Positions 8,421 through 18,126 of a stretch of DNA of 64,000 nt are shown piece after piece. This DNA comes from an uncultured Polaribacter sp. (GTDB lineage Bacteria; Bacteroidota; Bacteroidia; Flavobacteriales; Flavobacteriaceae): assembly GCF_947496195.1 (NCBI RefSeq), contig NZ_CANMBY010000001.1, positions 930,001 to 994,000 on the forward strand, given 5' to 3'. The position numbers were made by a program, and so were the translations under genes. Each line of letters opens with the position of its first letter. Position 1 is the stretch's first letter. Below the pieces are notes generated by a model that had not been told where the DNA came from, did not search any database, and was given only the letters and a program-made list of their open reading frames with translations.

Positions 8421-10864
8421 AAAATTAATAATAATCTACATATTTTTTTAAAAATTACTCTTCTCATACTTTTCTTTAATCTTTCATTGAAGGCACAAGT
8501 TACATTTGAGAAAGAAATTAAAATTACAGATATAGCCCTTACATTTTGATGGTAATAAAGTTACTTCAGACACACCACCAAATTCGAGCACAGGATACGA
8601 TTATGCATTTGGTCCTCAAATTTCTGCTCATGGTGATTGTATATTCACTTACAAGCATTATGTTTTTATGACTTGGTATAAAGGGGGTAAAGAAAATCGT
8701 AATATGATGTTAACACGTTATAATACAGAAACAGGAACTCAAAAAACAATCGAGTTTCCACATAAACATACAGGTTTTAGAAATGTATGGTATATAGGAG
8801 AATCTCACAATACAATTGGCATAGGAGTTAGCCCTTTAGATGGCACCATACATTTACTTTTTGATATGCACGCATATACTAGAACAAGACCAACAAATGG
8901 CAGTTTAGCAAATGATTATTTTAGATATTCTTATTCTAAAAAAAATGCAGCAGAAGTGCCTGACGAAGAGTTTACATTAGACCAATTTGTAGAAGATAGT
9001 GGTGCAGGAGATTACACACATCTAAGTTTAAATGGAACTTTAGATTATGATGCTTTTTCAGAATTTACATACCCTCAGTTTTTTTTAAATACTCAAGGAG
9101 ATTTGTTTTTTTCAATGAGAAAAAGTATCAAGTCCTAATGGAGGTTATCATTCTGCCAAATATGATGCGAATACATCAACTTGGTCAAATTTTATAAAAT
9201 TTGCAGATAAAAACGCAAAAAATTTTGGTGAACCATACAATTGGGGAATGTATGGTAGATTGCAATTTGTTGGTGGAAAAATAGGTATTGGTTTTCAGAA
9301 AAGGTCATCAAATACCAATGATAGATACTTGTATCAAAATGGATTTTATTTTGCATATTCTGATGATCCAAGTGGACAAACTGGATGGAAGAACTATATA
9401 GGAGAAAGCTTTACTACTCCTCTGCGTGATGCAGATAAAATTTTAGTATATGAACCTGGAGATTTAGTAACAACTACCCAAAAAGACCAAGTATATATGG
9501 TTGGTAGTTTTGACTAGACAATTACAGAAAAAGGAGATGTACATATCATAGGAAGAGTTAGAGATGATGAAAATAATATTACTAAAAACGTACATACTTT
9601 TAAAAAGGCTGGAGATACAGAATTTACTACCTCTACTGATTTTATTGGAGGGAATCGTTTATTTACCTCTGGAAACAATATTTATATGATTAGATTAAAT
9701 TCTGGTAGAATTTATATAGAACAATCTTTGGGAGGTACTAATAATTTTAGGAAAGTTTATGAAGCAACTTCAGGTAAACAATTTAGTCATGGTAGAGCTT
9801 ATGTAAGTAATGGTAAGCTCTATTATTATATGATGGAACAATCTACTGGAGATCAAAGACCATAATATTTACACATAATAGATTTAGGAATAGATGATAG
9901 TCCGTTTCAAGTATCTCTAATTTCTCCTATAAACAATGAAAGTTATGAAGTAGATAAACCGTTAGAAATTTCAGCTGAAGCATTTAATAATAATGGAAGT
10001 GTTTCTAAAGTAGAATTTATTATTAATAACCAAGTTTTTGAAGAAGATACTACAAGCCCATATACTATAAATTATACTCCAGATACAGAAGGAACATATA
10101 CTATAAAAGCAATTGCTTATGATGAAAATAATGCAACAGTATCATCTCAAGAAATTAATATAGAAGTTTTTAGACGAAATGCTAATGATTTATCAGGCGA
10201 TATTTATAGATTAAAAAAATTAGCCACATGTAAATACTTAACAACTTCAGGGTCTTCTATAATAACTAGTGATTCTGGTGAGGGTTCAGATAAAGAATGG
10301 CAACTTGTTAAAGCAGAGGTTCCTGGCTTTGATTATTATAATATTGATAGTGAGGTTAGAGGGATAATCAGATTTACAGGTGGTGCTAGTAATCCAGGAT
10401 TAGTAAGTACTAATTTTGGATTACCAAATACTAATGTAGATAAAATTTGGAGAGTAATTGCAAACAACGATGGTAGTTTTAGTTTTGCTACAAGAACTAG
10501 TGATAGATTTTTATATCATGCATCTGATGGATCAATGACACATTCATCAAATACAGATGATAGAAGTAAATGGATACCTGAATCAACAACCTTAAGTCTT
10601 GAAAATCTAAATAATACTATTCAGTCATCAATAAAAATTTATCCAAATCCATCTAATGGTAATTTTATGTTAAAACTTAATAATATCAATAGTGCAACTA
10701 TTTTAATATATAACCTTTTAGGTAAAATTGTTCATTCAGAAAAAGTTAATACTGAATTTATAGAAATAAAAAACCAAAAGAGATTTGAAAAAGGAGTTTA
10801 CATGGTAAAAGTAGTATCAAAAGAAACTAATAAAGTATATCATACAAAATTAGTAATTCAATAA
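8421..10864 (+). pseudogene. Decayed PL24-like beta-propeller ulvan lyase
   Basis: The decayed frame matches the intact lyase at 51133-53610 along its whole length: signal peptide, propeller, Ig-like domain, beta-trefoil and T9SS tail. Lesions seen: no ATG before the signal peptide; a frameshift near 8536-8540 (extra C in CCC); a frameshift near 9110-9125 after FFSMRK; a Trp-to-stop change at 9515-9517 (FDW in the paralogue); and a stop at 9863-9865 where the paralogue has Val. The catalytic His-His and Tyr-Arg pattern is still readable, so decay is recent. The 3' part (10535-10864) with the T9SS domain is open but has no independent role I can support. Operator and terminator are intact. Confidence 0.92.
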
Positions 10865-10887
10865 AACAAAATAAAAATTATTCTACT

Positions 10888-10920
10888 AGTCCAAAAGAAA
10901 ATTTTTCTTTTGGACTTTTT
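10888..10920 (+). terminator. Rho-independent terminator after the lyase pseudogene
   Basis: AGTCCAAAAGAA pairs with TTCTTTTGGACT (10888-10916) over a 5-nt loop, followed by T residues. It is a strong hairpin. Confidence 0.85.
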
Positions 10921-10932
10921 GATTTTATAAAA

Positions 10933-10977
10933 CAGGATAAAACAGGATAGGTTATACACAGTATCTGTTTAATTTAC
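10933..10977 (+). promoter_or_regulatory. Ulvan-regulon direct repeat plus -7-like box (site 6), for the 10997-14164 operon
   Basis: Two identical CAGGATA halves (10933-10939, 10943-10949) have a 10-bp period. TAATTTAC lies at 10970-10977. The start codon follows 20 bp later. Confidence 0.75.
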
Positions 10978-10996
10978 TTACTTAAAATACTTCCAA

Positions 10997-12910
10997 ATGA
11001 AAAGACGTAACTTTTTACAACTTTCAACATTAGCAGGTGTTGGTTTATCATTACCAATGTCAGGTTTTTTAAATGCTTGTACTACTCATCCAGAACACTC
11101 TTTAGAATTTAAAAACCTAATTTCTGGTTTATTAAAAGATTGGAGTGATGGGATGTTAAAAGTACAAATTAATAATCCTTCTAATTTAGATCAACATGGT
11201 GCTCTAGGCTGTCCTTCTTGTTCTCATATTCATGGAAGATGTATGGATGCTGTATATCCTTTTTTATATATGGCAGATAAAACAGGTGATCAGAAATATG
11301 TTGAAGGAGCAAAATTAGTAATGCTTTGGGCAGAGAATAATGTGTCTCAAGAAAATGGAGCTTGGACAGTAATTAAAAACCCAAAATCGTGGAAAGGAAT
11401 TACTGTTTTTGGAGCCATTGCTTTAGCAGAAGCATTACATTATCATAGTCATGTTTTAGATGAAGAAACTAGAGTAGCTTGGACTAAACGTTTAGAAAAA
11501 GCAGGACAATATATTTACAATACGTTTACCATCGATTTTACGAATATCAATTATCCAGGAACTGCAGTTTATGGTTTAGATTTAATTGGTGGTGTTGTAA
11601 AAAGAGAAGATTTTAAAGCCAAGAGTAAAGAATTGGCACAACAAGTAAAAGCCTATTTTACTCCTAATGAAGGTTTGTTGTTTGGTGAATGTAAAAAGAG
11701 TTCAAGTAAATTAAGTGAAAAAGGTTTACATGGCGTTGATTTAGGCTACAACGTAGAAGAAACTTTAAATAGCTTGGTAATGTATGCTTTAAAGCACAAA
11801 GATGACGAACTTTTACAAATCTTGACAAAATCATTAAATAGTCATTTAGAATTTATGTTACCTGATGGTGGTTGGGATAATAGTTGGGGTAACAGAATGT
11901 ACAAATGGAGTTATTGGGGTAGTAGAACTTGTGATGGTAGTCAACCTGCTTTTGGAATGATGTCTCACATAAATCCAGCATTTGGAACAGCAGCAGTAAA
12001 AAACACGGAATTATTACAACGTTGTACTGCAGATGGTTTAATTCATGGAGGTCCTGGTTTTATAGAAGCAGGTATTCCACCTTGTGTGCATCATACCTTT
12101 ACACATGCTAAACCTTTAGCAGCTTTACTAGATCACTGGGATCATTTACCAGAAATTAACTCTAATAGTAGTTTGCCAAGAACAACTGCTGATGGTGTAA
12201 AGCACTTTAAAGATTTAGATGTTTTTCTTTTTGCAAGAGGTGATTGGCGAGGAACAGTAAGTGCATATGATGCAGAATATCATTATAAATATGATTTTCG
12301 TCAAGCTTCAGGAGGAGCTTTAGGAGTTTTGTATCATAACAAAGTTGGTTTGCTATGTGCTGCAAGTATGGCAAAATATGAAATGGTTGAAAAAAATAAT
12401 CAACAAATACAGCCTGGAAAAGACATCTGTTTAACTCCAAGGGTTGAGGTGTTTAAAGATGATGTTTGGTACACAAACTTATACGACTTGCCAGCAACAG
12501 TTTCTTCTAATGATGAAAATGGAACTGTTGAATTGGTAGCCAAAGTAAGGTTGAAAGATGCAGACAGAAAAGAAATTACAGGTACTGCTTCTGCATTTAA
12601 TATCGATTATAATTGTTCTGTTAATGAAACAGAAATTAAAGTAAATACAAAACAGGATATTATTGAAAAAACTGCTTTTGTGTTACCTATTATATCTCCT
12701 TCAACTGAAGTTGTAACTGCCATTAGTGATAATGAAATTACGATTCAAAAACCTGAAGGATTAGTAACTATTAAGGCTAATGCACCAATTAAAACCAAAG
12801 AAATTTCAGGAAAAAGAACCTTTAATATGGTGCCAGGTGTTGAGGCTTTGCCATTAGAAGTGTTTTTTGTAAATAATGATGAATTAAGAATTACAATTTC
12901 AGTAAGTTAA
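10997..12910 (+). CDS. Tat-exported helical-barrel lipoprotein, probable uronate lyase or glucuronidase
   Basis: 637 residues. It has a twin-arginine signal (RR at 3-4, FLQ) ending in a possible lipid Cys28. Residues about 60-400 are rich in helices with GCPSCSHIHGRCMDAVYPF, DGGWDNSWGNRM and HHTFTHAK motifs, typical of an (alpha/alpha) toroid, followed by a beta-sandwich C-terminal domain. This build occurs in heparinase-type lyases and in some beta-glucuronidase families such as GH154. I cannot assign a family with confidence. Its His- and Cys-rich conserved core and its pairing with the alginate-lyase-domain gene 18 bp downstream suggest that it acts on the uronic-acid ends of ulvan oligosaccharides in the periplasm. 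No GH88/GH105 enzyme is present in the window, so it could fill that step. Confidence 0.55.
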   Translation: MKRRNFLQLSTLAGVGLSLPMSGFLNACTTHPEHSLEFKNLISGLLKDWSDGMLKVQINNPSNLDQHGALGCPSCSHIHGRCMDAVYPFLYMADKTGDQKYVEGAKLVMLWAENNVSQENGAWTVIKNPKSWKGITVFGAIALAEALHYHSHVLDEETRVAWTKRLEKAGQYIYNTFTIDFTNINYPGTAVYGLDLIGGVVKREDFKAKSKELAQQVKAYFTPNEGLLFGECKKSSSKLSEKGLHGVDLGYNVEETLNSLVMYALKHKDDELLQILTKSLNSHLEFMLPDGGWDNSWGNRMYKWSYWGSRTCDGSQPAFGMMSHINPAFGTAAVKNTELLQRCTADGLIHGGPGFIEAGIPPCVHHTFTHAKPLAALLDHWDHLPEINSNSSLPRTTADGVKHFKDLDVFLFARGDWRGTVSAYDAEYHYKYDFRQASGGALGVLYHNKVGLLCAASMAKYEMVEKNNQQIQPGKDICLTPRVEVFKDDVWYTNLYDLPATVSSNDENGTVELVAKVRLKDADRKEITGTASAFNIDYNCSVNETEIKVNTKQDIIEKTAFVLPIISPSTEVVTAISDNEITIQKPEGLVTIKANAPIKTKEISGKRTFNMVPGVEALPLEVFFVNNDELRITISVS

Positions 12911-12928
12911 AGAGCGTAATTTTTAATA

Positions 12929-14164
12929 ATGAAGGTAAAATTATTTACTCTTTTTTTTACGATACTACTTTTTCAAAGTTGTAAAAAACACCATGAGAAA
13001 AAGTTATCATTGATATATTTTGATGCATCATTAAATGCTCAAGTCAAACAGAAAATAAAAGAAAAACATCCTTACTTTTTTGGTAAATATCAAAACTTAA
13101 AGGAAAAAGCAGATGAAGCTTTAGGTTTTATGGCAAATTCTGTTGTCAACAAAACTAGAATTCCTGCAAGTAAAAATAAACACGATTATTTAAGTTATGC
13201 ACCATACAAATGGGCAGATTCCACAAAAATAGATGGGTTGCCTTGGATAACTAGAGATGGTGAAATTAATCCTCTTTCACAAGGATATGATACCGATTTT
13301 AAACGAACTTCAGAATTTTTTAAAACTATTGAAATTTTGGGATGGGCTTTTTATTATTCAGATGAAGATAAATATGCAAATAAGGCAATTGAGTTAATTA
13401 GAACCTGGTATATCAATGAAGACACCAAAGTAAATCCACATATAAATTTTGGACAAGCTGTTCCTGGAGCAGCAGAAGGAAGAAAAGCTGGTGTGCAAGA
13501 GTGGTTAAACCAGTATCATATAATAACTGCGCTCCAAATTTTCGAAAATGCGAATATACTTACTGATGATATAAAAAGTGAAATCAAAAATTGGTTTGAA
13601 CAATATTTAAACTGGCTACTAACCAATGAAATGGCTATTGAAGCAGGTAACACAGGACAAAATCACGCAAACCACTATAATCATCAAGTTGTTGGTTTAT
13701 TAATTTACTTAAATCGCACAAAAGAAGCGAAACAAATTATTGAAAATGCTAAGTATAACAGGATAGCAATCCAAATTTTACCAGATGGAAGACAGCCTAA
13801 AGAAATGGGTAGAACTAGATCTGTACATTATGCTTCTTTAAATCTTTGGTCATTATCAGAATTAACATTTATTGGAAAAAAGTTAGGAGTAGACTTATGG
13901 AGTTTTGAAACAGAAGATAAGCGTTCATTAAGGCAAGCGTTTTCATATCTGAAAAAATATGTTAATCAACCAGAAAAATGGCCTTACAAAGAAATTTCTC
14001 AAGGAGGTGTTGCTCATACTATGAACACAGAAATGAAACCTATGTTTTCAAAAGCATATACCCTTTTAAAAAAGCAATTAATAGATGATAATTCTAAGTT
14101 CAATAAGCATTTAACAACACTTGAGGTCTTACAATATCCTCCTCTGAATTTCTTAAATGATTAA
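12929..14164 (+). CDS. Alginate-lyase-domain (PF05426-type) lipoprotein
   Basis: 411 residues with lipid Cys18 and an all-helical barrel. Motifs of the alginate lyase superfamily (PL5/PL38 type) are visible: DYLSYAPYKW.D near residue 90, NTGQNHANHYNHQVVGLL near 240-255, and LPDGRQPKEMGRTRSVHYAS near 285-305. The last normally holds the catalytic Arg/Tyr region. Relatives cleave uronate polymers by beta-elimination. In an ulvan PUL, a lyase or dehydratase acting on glucuronate-ended oligosaccharides is plausible, since an ulvan-oligomer dehydratase has been described in Formosa. Whether this protein is its equivalent is a guess. It is second in an operon with the gene at 10997, an 18-bp gap away, and is convergent with the minus-strand gene at 14187. 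Confidence 0.7.
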   Translation: MKVKLFTLFFTILLFQSCKKHHEKKLSLIYFDASLNAQVKQKIKEKHPYFFGKYQNLKEKADEALGFMANSVVNKTRIPASKNKHDYLSYAPYKWADSTKIDGLPWITRDGEINPLSQGYDTDFKRTSEFFKTIEILGWAFYYSDEDKYANKAIELIRTWYINEDTKVNPHINFGQAVPGAAEGRKAGVQEWLNQYHIITALQIFENANILTDDIKSEIKNWFEQYLNWLLTNEMAIEAGNTGQNHANHYNHQVVGLLIYLNRTKEAKQIIENAKYNRIAIQILPDGRQPKEMGRTRSVHYASLNLWSLSELTFIGKKLGVDLWSFETEDKRSLRQAFSYLKKYVNQPEKWPYKEISQGGVAHTMNTEMKPMFSKAYTLLKKQLIDDNSKFNKHLTTLEVLQYPPLNFLND

Positions 14165-14186
14165 ATATTGGAACGAATATTAAATA

Positions 14187-15380
14187 CTAAAACACAATAT
14201 TATCATTCCATTTTACAATTTTATTATCATACATAGCATCTAAAGCCATTTGCACACAAACCGCAGTTTTAGCACCAGAAGTAATATTAGATAATGGTGT
14301 TTTGTTATTTAGAATTGCATTTTTAAAGTCTAAAAGAGCTTGTTTACTTGGGTCTAAATGTTCTATGTTAATGTTATAACCCTTTGCTTTATCCCACTGA
14401 GCAGTAGCTCCACTAACACCATCTACTTCTCCCATTACTTTATTTTTCTTTCCTTCAGGATAAAACCAAGCATCTTTATAATCAATAATTAATGTTCCTT
14501 TGTCTCCTAATACTTTTATTTGATAACCGTCTTTTGCATTACTCGTTAAACAAGAGAACTTTGCCTTTACTCCATTTTTGTAGGAATAGGTTAAGTGCAC
14601 ATTGTCATAAGTTTCTCTGCCATCTTTCCAATAATCTACGCCTCCAACACCCATAACTTGCTCAGGAGTTTCTCCCATAACCCAGTTTACAAAATCAATT
14701 TGATGCGAGCACAATTCTGCAGTTAATCCACCAGAAAATTCACGATACATTCTCCAATTAATCGCTTTTTCTAAACTTGAGTTTGGTACTTTTCTTCTCC
14801 AATTTCCATGTCTGTTCCATTGGCATTCAAAAGCAGTAATATTTCCAACTTTTCCTTGACGAATTAAATCAAAAACATAAGTGTACAATCTAGAACTGTG
14901 ATATTGATGTCCTGTTTGAAAAATAGATTTAGATTCTTTAGTTTTATTAATCAATTGTTGAATACCTTGATAACCTTTGGCTAACGTTTTTTCACAAAAG
15001 ACGTGTTTACCAGCATCAAGTGCATCAATAGCTATTTTAGAATGGGTGTTAAATGGAGTAGCTATAATTACACCATCTACATCTTTATTGTCTAAAAGTG
15101 CATTGTAATTATTATAACCTTTTGGATTCGAATTTGCTTTTTTCAGCCCATTTTGCAATCGAAAAGGAATTACATCAGCAGCTGCAACAACTCGTAATCC
15201 ATCAATTTTATTAATTATGGATGTTAATCCAGTACCCCTTTGTCCAGTTCCGATAACACCAATATTAACGATATTATTAGGACTTGATTTTAGAGATGAT
15301 AAATTTCCAAATACAGAAGTAGTTGTTAGTATTCCTGCTGTAGCAATTCCTGATTTTTTAATAAAGGTTCGTCTTTTCAA
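14187..15380 (-). CDS. Gfo/Idh/MocA oxidoreductase, Tat signal (1)
   Basis: 397 residues. A twin-arginine-type signal (MKRRTFIKKSG) is followed by a Rossmann NAD(P)-binding start, IGVIGTGQRGTGL (about residue 40), and the conserved dinucleotide/catalytic patch as CEKT (about 130) instead of the usual EKP. The C-terminal alpha/beta domain has the family's GG...E...H..D.. helix (GGLTAELCSHQIDFVNW). Family members oxidise or reduce sugar hydroxyls with a tightly bound cofactor. It is the last of three genes, 3 bp after its upstream neighbour. Together with the DUF1080 gene, the pair fits a pathway that oxidises glycosides at C3 before cleavage. Periplasmic location is inferred from the signal. 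Confidence 0.85.
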   Translation of the reverse strand: MKRRTFIKKSGIATAGILTTTSVFGNLSSLKSSPNNIVNIGVIGTGQRGTGLTSIINKIDGLRVVAAADVIPFRLQNGLKKANSNPKGYNNYNALLDNKDVDGVIIATPFNTHSKIAIDALDAGKHVFCEKTLAKGYQGIQQLINKTKESKSIFQTGHQYHSSRLYTYVFDLIRQGKVGNITAFECQWNRHGNWRRKVPNSSLEKAINWRMYREFSGGLTAELCSHQIDFVNWVMGETPEQVMGVGGVDYWKDGRETYDNVHLTYSYKNGVKAKFSCLTSNAKDGYQIKVLGDKGTLIIDYKDAWFYPEGKKNKVMGEVDGVSGATAQWDKAKGYNINIEHLDPSKQALLDFKNAILNNKTPLSNITSGAKTAVCVQMALDAMYDNKIVKWNDNIVF

Positions 15381-15383
15381 ATT

Positions 15384-16727
15384 TTAGATTTTAGGTTCCC
15401 AACCAGGTTCGTATGTTCTAGACCAAAGTTTCATTGCATCTCTATCAAATATTTTACCAGAATTTTCATCAACATTAAAACCTTTGTTAATTCTGTAAGC
15501 AATATTGGCATAATGGGTTAGCATTTGAGAAACTGCACCCACTTCTATAGATGAGGTTAATTTTTCTTTACCTCTAATCGCATCAAAAAAATTTGTGACG
15601 TGTCTCGTAGTTAAATTTCCACCACCACCTAAAGCAAGTCCACCTTCTTTTCCTCCAGATTTATTCTCTTTAATTAATTTTCCTTTTAAATCATACAACT
15701 CATAACCACCTCTATCTACAAATACCAATCCTTTAGAACCATAAATGATAGTTCCTCTTCCTCTTCCATATTTTTGGTATGCATTTCTGCTATCTCCATC
15801 CCATTGAATTACTCTGTTATCTGCAAATGTAAAAGTGGCTTCCATTTGATCGTACATTTCCCAGCCATCATTTTTAAATTGTCTTTTTCCTGCAATAACA
15901 TCTACATATTCAGGGTATTTTACATCTAAAGCCCAGCGTGCAATGTCTAATTCGTGAGTTGCATTATTACCCATTTCTGCAGTTCCAAAATCCCATCCAT
16001 ACCAATGCCAGTTGTAGTTCCAAGTATCATGTGTGTATTCTTTTCTTGGTGATGGACCCTGAAAAAGATCCCAATCCAATCCTTTAGGAGGTGCAGCTTT
16101 TACTGGTACAGGAACTTTCCCTCTTCGATTTGTGTAAAAGGCAACTGCTCTGTAAACATCTCCAATAATTCCTTTATGAATATCTGCAATAATTTCTTGA
16201 CTTTCTAAAGATGATCTTTGTTGATTACCCATTTGTACAACTTTGTTATACTTTTTTTGAGCAGCTACCACCAATTCATTTTCGTGTGGATTATGACTAC
16301 AAGGTTTTTCTAAATAAACGTGTTTACCTGCTTGCATTGCCATAATTGCGCCTGGAGTATGCCAGTGATCTGGAGTGGCCATAAAAACAGCATCAATATT
16401 TTTATCATTGATGATATTTCTAATATCTGCTTCAGACTTAATTTTGTAATCAATCTTTTTGCCAACTTTTACTTGTGCTTTTTCTAGTTGACTAGGCATT
16501 ACATCACACAAATATTGTAGGCGTACATTATTTTTTTTTGCAGCTATACCATCTATAAAACCAGAATATCTGCGTCCTAAACCTTGTATGGCAACATTTA
16601 TCCTGTCATTTGCACCTATAATATTGTTGTAACTTTTAGCAGACATTGCATTTGCAGTACCTAATAAACCAAGTCCAGCTGCTGCTGTTGTTGTCTTTTT
16701 TATAAAATTTCTTCTACTAGTATTCAT
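15384..16727 (-). CDS. Gfo/Idh/MocA oxidoreductase, Tat signal (2)
   Basis: 447 residues. It has an N-terminal RR motif (SRRNFIKKT), a Rossmann fold with VAIQGLGRRYSG, and the classic LEKPCSHN patch (about residue 140). A GNNATHELDIARWAL motif, likely part of the active-site helix with the conserved His, lies near 255-270. Its start codon overlaps the stop of the upstream DUF1080 gene (TAATG), showing translational coupling. It is clearly a different subgroup from the gene at 14187, so the operon carries two dehydrogenases. In 3-keto-glycoside pathways such paired enzymes oxidise the intact glycoside and re-reduce the released keto sugar. That division of work is inferred here. Confidence 0.87.
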   Translation of the reverse strand: MNTSRRNFIKKTTTAAAGLGLLGTANAMSAKSYNNIIGANDRINVAIQGLGRRYSGFIDGIAAKKNNVRLQYLCDVMPSQLEKAQVKVGKKIDYKIKSEADIRNIINDKNIDAVFMATPDHWHTPGAIMAMQAGKHVYLEKPCSHNPHENELVVAAQKKYNKVVQMGNQQRSSLESQEIIADIHKGIIGDVYRAVAFYTNRRGKVPVPVKAAPPKGLDWDLFQGPSPRKEYTHDTWNYNWHWYGWDFGTAEMGNNATHELDIARWALDVKYPEYVDVIAGKRQFKNDGWEMYDQMEATFTFADNRVIQWDGDSRNAYQKYGRGRGTIIYGSKGLVFVDRGGYELYDLKGKLIKENKSGGKEGGLALGGGGNLTTRHVTNFFDAIRGKEKLTSSIEVGAVSQMLTHYANIAYRINKGFNVDENSGKIFDRDAMKLWSRTYEPGWEPKI

Positions 16728-18103
16728 TATTTCTTCTTTTTAGGTTTTGGTACTTTAATTTTAATATTTCTAAAAGATACTTTATCACCATGATCCTGTA
16801 ATAAAATTTGACCTTTTTCTAATAGTCCAAAATTTGGCCATTTTGCATATTTACTCTCAGAAACTAGCTTTAAAAATTCGTCACTTCCTCGTTCATATTC
16901 TAAAACTTTAACATCATTAACCCAATGTTCTACTTTATTGTTGATAGATTTTATATAAGCAGAATTCCATTCTCCAATAGGTTTTAGAGGTTTTATAGGA
17001 TTCGCTTTAATTAAATCATATAAAGAACAAACAGTTCTACTGCCTTCATGAGACCCTCTTTTAGCATCTTCATGCAATGCATCATCTAAAATTTGATATT
17101 CTAAACCAATTGATGAACCTGGGCCTTTGTTTAATTCTGTGTCTACATAATATTTAATTCCACTGTTTGCACCTGGTGTTAATTTAAAGTCAACTTGCAA
17201 TTCAAAATTACTATACTCTTCTGTAGTTACAATATCACCACCAGCAGTTGATTCTGCTCCTCCAGTATCAGCAACAATAAGTTCTCCGTTTTCAATAGAC
17301 CATCCTTTTTCTGGGAATTTATCTAATTTTGCGCCTCTCCAACCTTTGGTTGTTTTACCATCCCAAAGCATTTTCCAACCTGTTCTTTTTTCTTCAAAAG
17401 TCAAGTTGTTTTTAGTGATAATGGGTTGTAATGGCGATTTTTTAGAATATTTTTCTAAGTCTGTAGTCAAAATTTTGGCATTTCTCCACATCACTTGTTT
17501 GCCTAAATTCTTTTTATTTTTCCCTATAGAATGTACTTGTAATCCAATGAATCCAAAAGCTGTTTTATCATCAATTAAATAGGCAGCAGCAACACCATTT
17601 ACCCAGGTTTTAATCGTGTCTCCTATTGCCTCAACTCTGTAATGATTCCAGTCGTTTTGTTTAAATGCTTTTTGAGCATCTGTATTATCTACTAAAGGAT
17701 TTAACCATTTTCTTCTTTTTTCATCATAAATACCTCCACTCCAAGCGCGCTTAGAAGGGTCAATTTCAACTTGATATCCGTGTACCATTCCATCTCTGTA
17801 ATAAGGTATCGAATTACTTCTAATTTGAATACCTGAATTCATAGTTGAGGCTACTTTATACTCAATTTCGAAAATAAAATCTGAGTATGTTTTATCTGTA
17901 CACAGAAATGTATTTGGAGTATTTGCAGCAGTAGTCCCTATAATAGTTCCATTTTTGTTTTTATAAGTAGCATTACCACCTTTAATATTCCAACCTTCTA
18001 AAGAGTCATTGTCAATAAGATCAACCCAAGGAGTTTTGTTTTCATTGCAAGATGAAATTAATGATGCAATGAATACTAGAAAAAATAAGTTAATAAATTT
18101 CAT
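16727..18103 (-). CDS. Double DUF1080 (3-keto-glycoside hydrolase-like) lipoprotein
   Basis: The ATG at 18103 gives a 458-residue protein with a good lipoprotein signal (lipid Cys19). An upstream in-frame Met at 18175 would place the operator and promoter inside the gene and is rejected. Two concanavalin-like DUF1080/PF06439 domains follow: about 25-215 (NSGIQIRSN...GYQVEID) and about 225-455 (NSGIKYYVD...GLEYQILDD). The repeated motif NSGI(Q/K) and the E(Y/V) pairs are typical. Members of this family cleave 3-keto-glycosides. The protein ends in a lysine-rich tail, KVPKPKKKK. It is first in a coupled operon with two Gfo/Idh/MocA enzymes under operator site 7. Confidence 0.87.
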   Translation of the reverse strand: MKFINLFFLVFIASLISSCNENKTPWVDLIDNDSLEGWNIKGGNATYKNKNGTIIGTTAANTPNTFLCTDKTYSDFIFEIEYKVASTMNSGIQIRSNSIPYYRDGMVHGYQVEIDPSKRAWSGGIYDEKRRKWLNPLVDNTDAQKAFKQNDWNHYRVEAIGDTIKTWVNGVAAAYLIDDKTAFGFIGLQVHSIGKNKKNLGKQVMWRNAKILTTDLEKYSKKSPLQPIITKNNLTFEEKRTGWKMLWDGKTTKGWRGAKLDKFPEKGWSIENGELIVADTGGAESTAGGDIVTTEEYSNFELQVDFKLTPGANSGIKYYVDTELNKGPGSSIGLEYQILDDALHEDAKRGSHEGSRTVCSLYDLIKANPIKPLKPIGEWNSAYIKSINNKVEHWVNDVKVLEYERGSDEFLKLVSESKYAKWPNFGLLEKGQILLQDHGDKVSFRNIKIKVPKPKKKK

Positions 18104-18126
18104 AAAGTTGTTATAAATGTAATTAC

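Noticed and set aside
9248..9517. Separate small gene
   Set aside because: It is a piece of the lyase pseudogene between a frameshift and a Trp-to-stop change.
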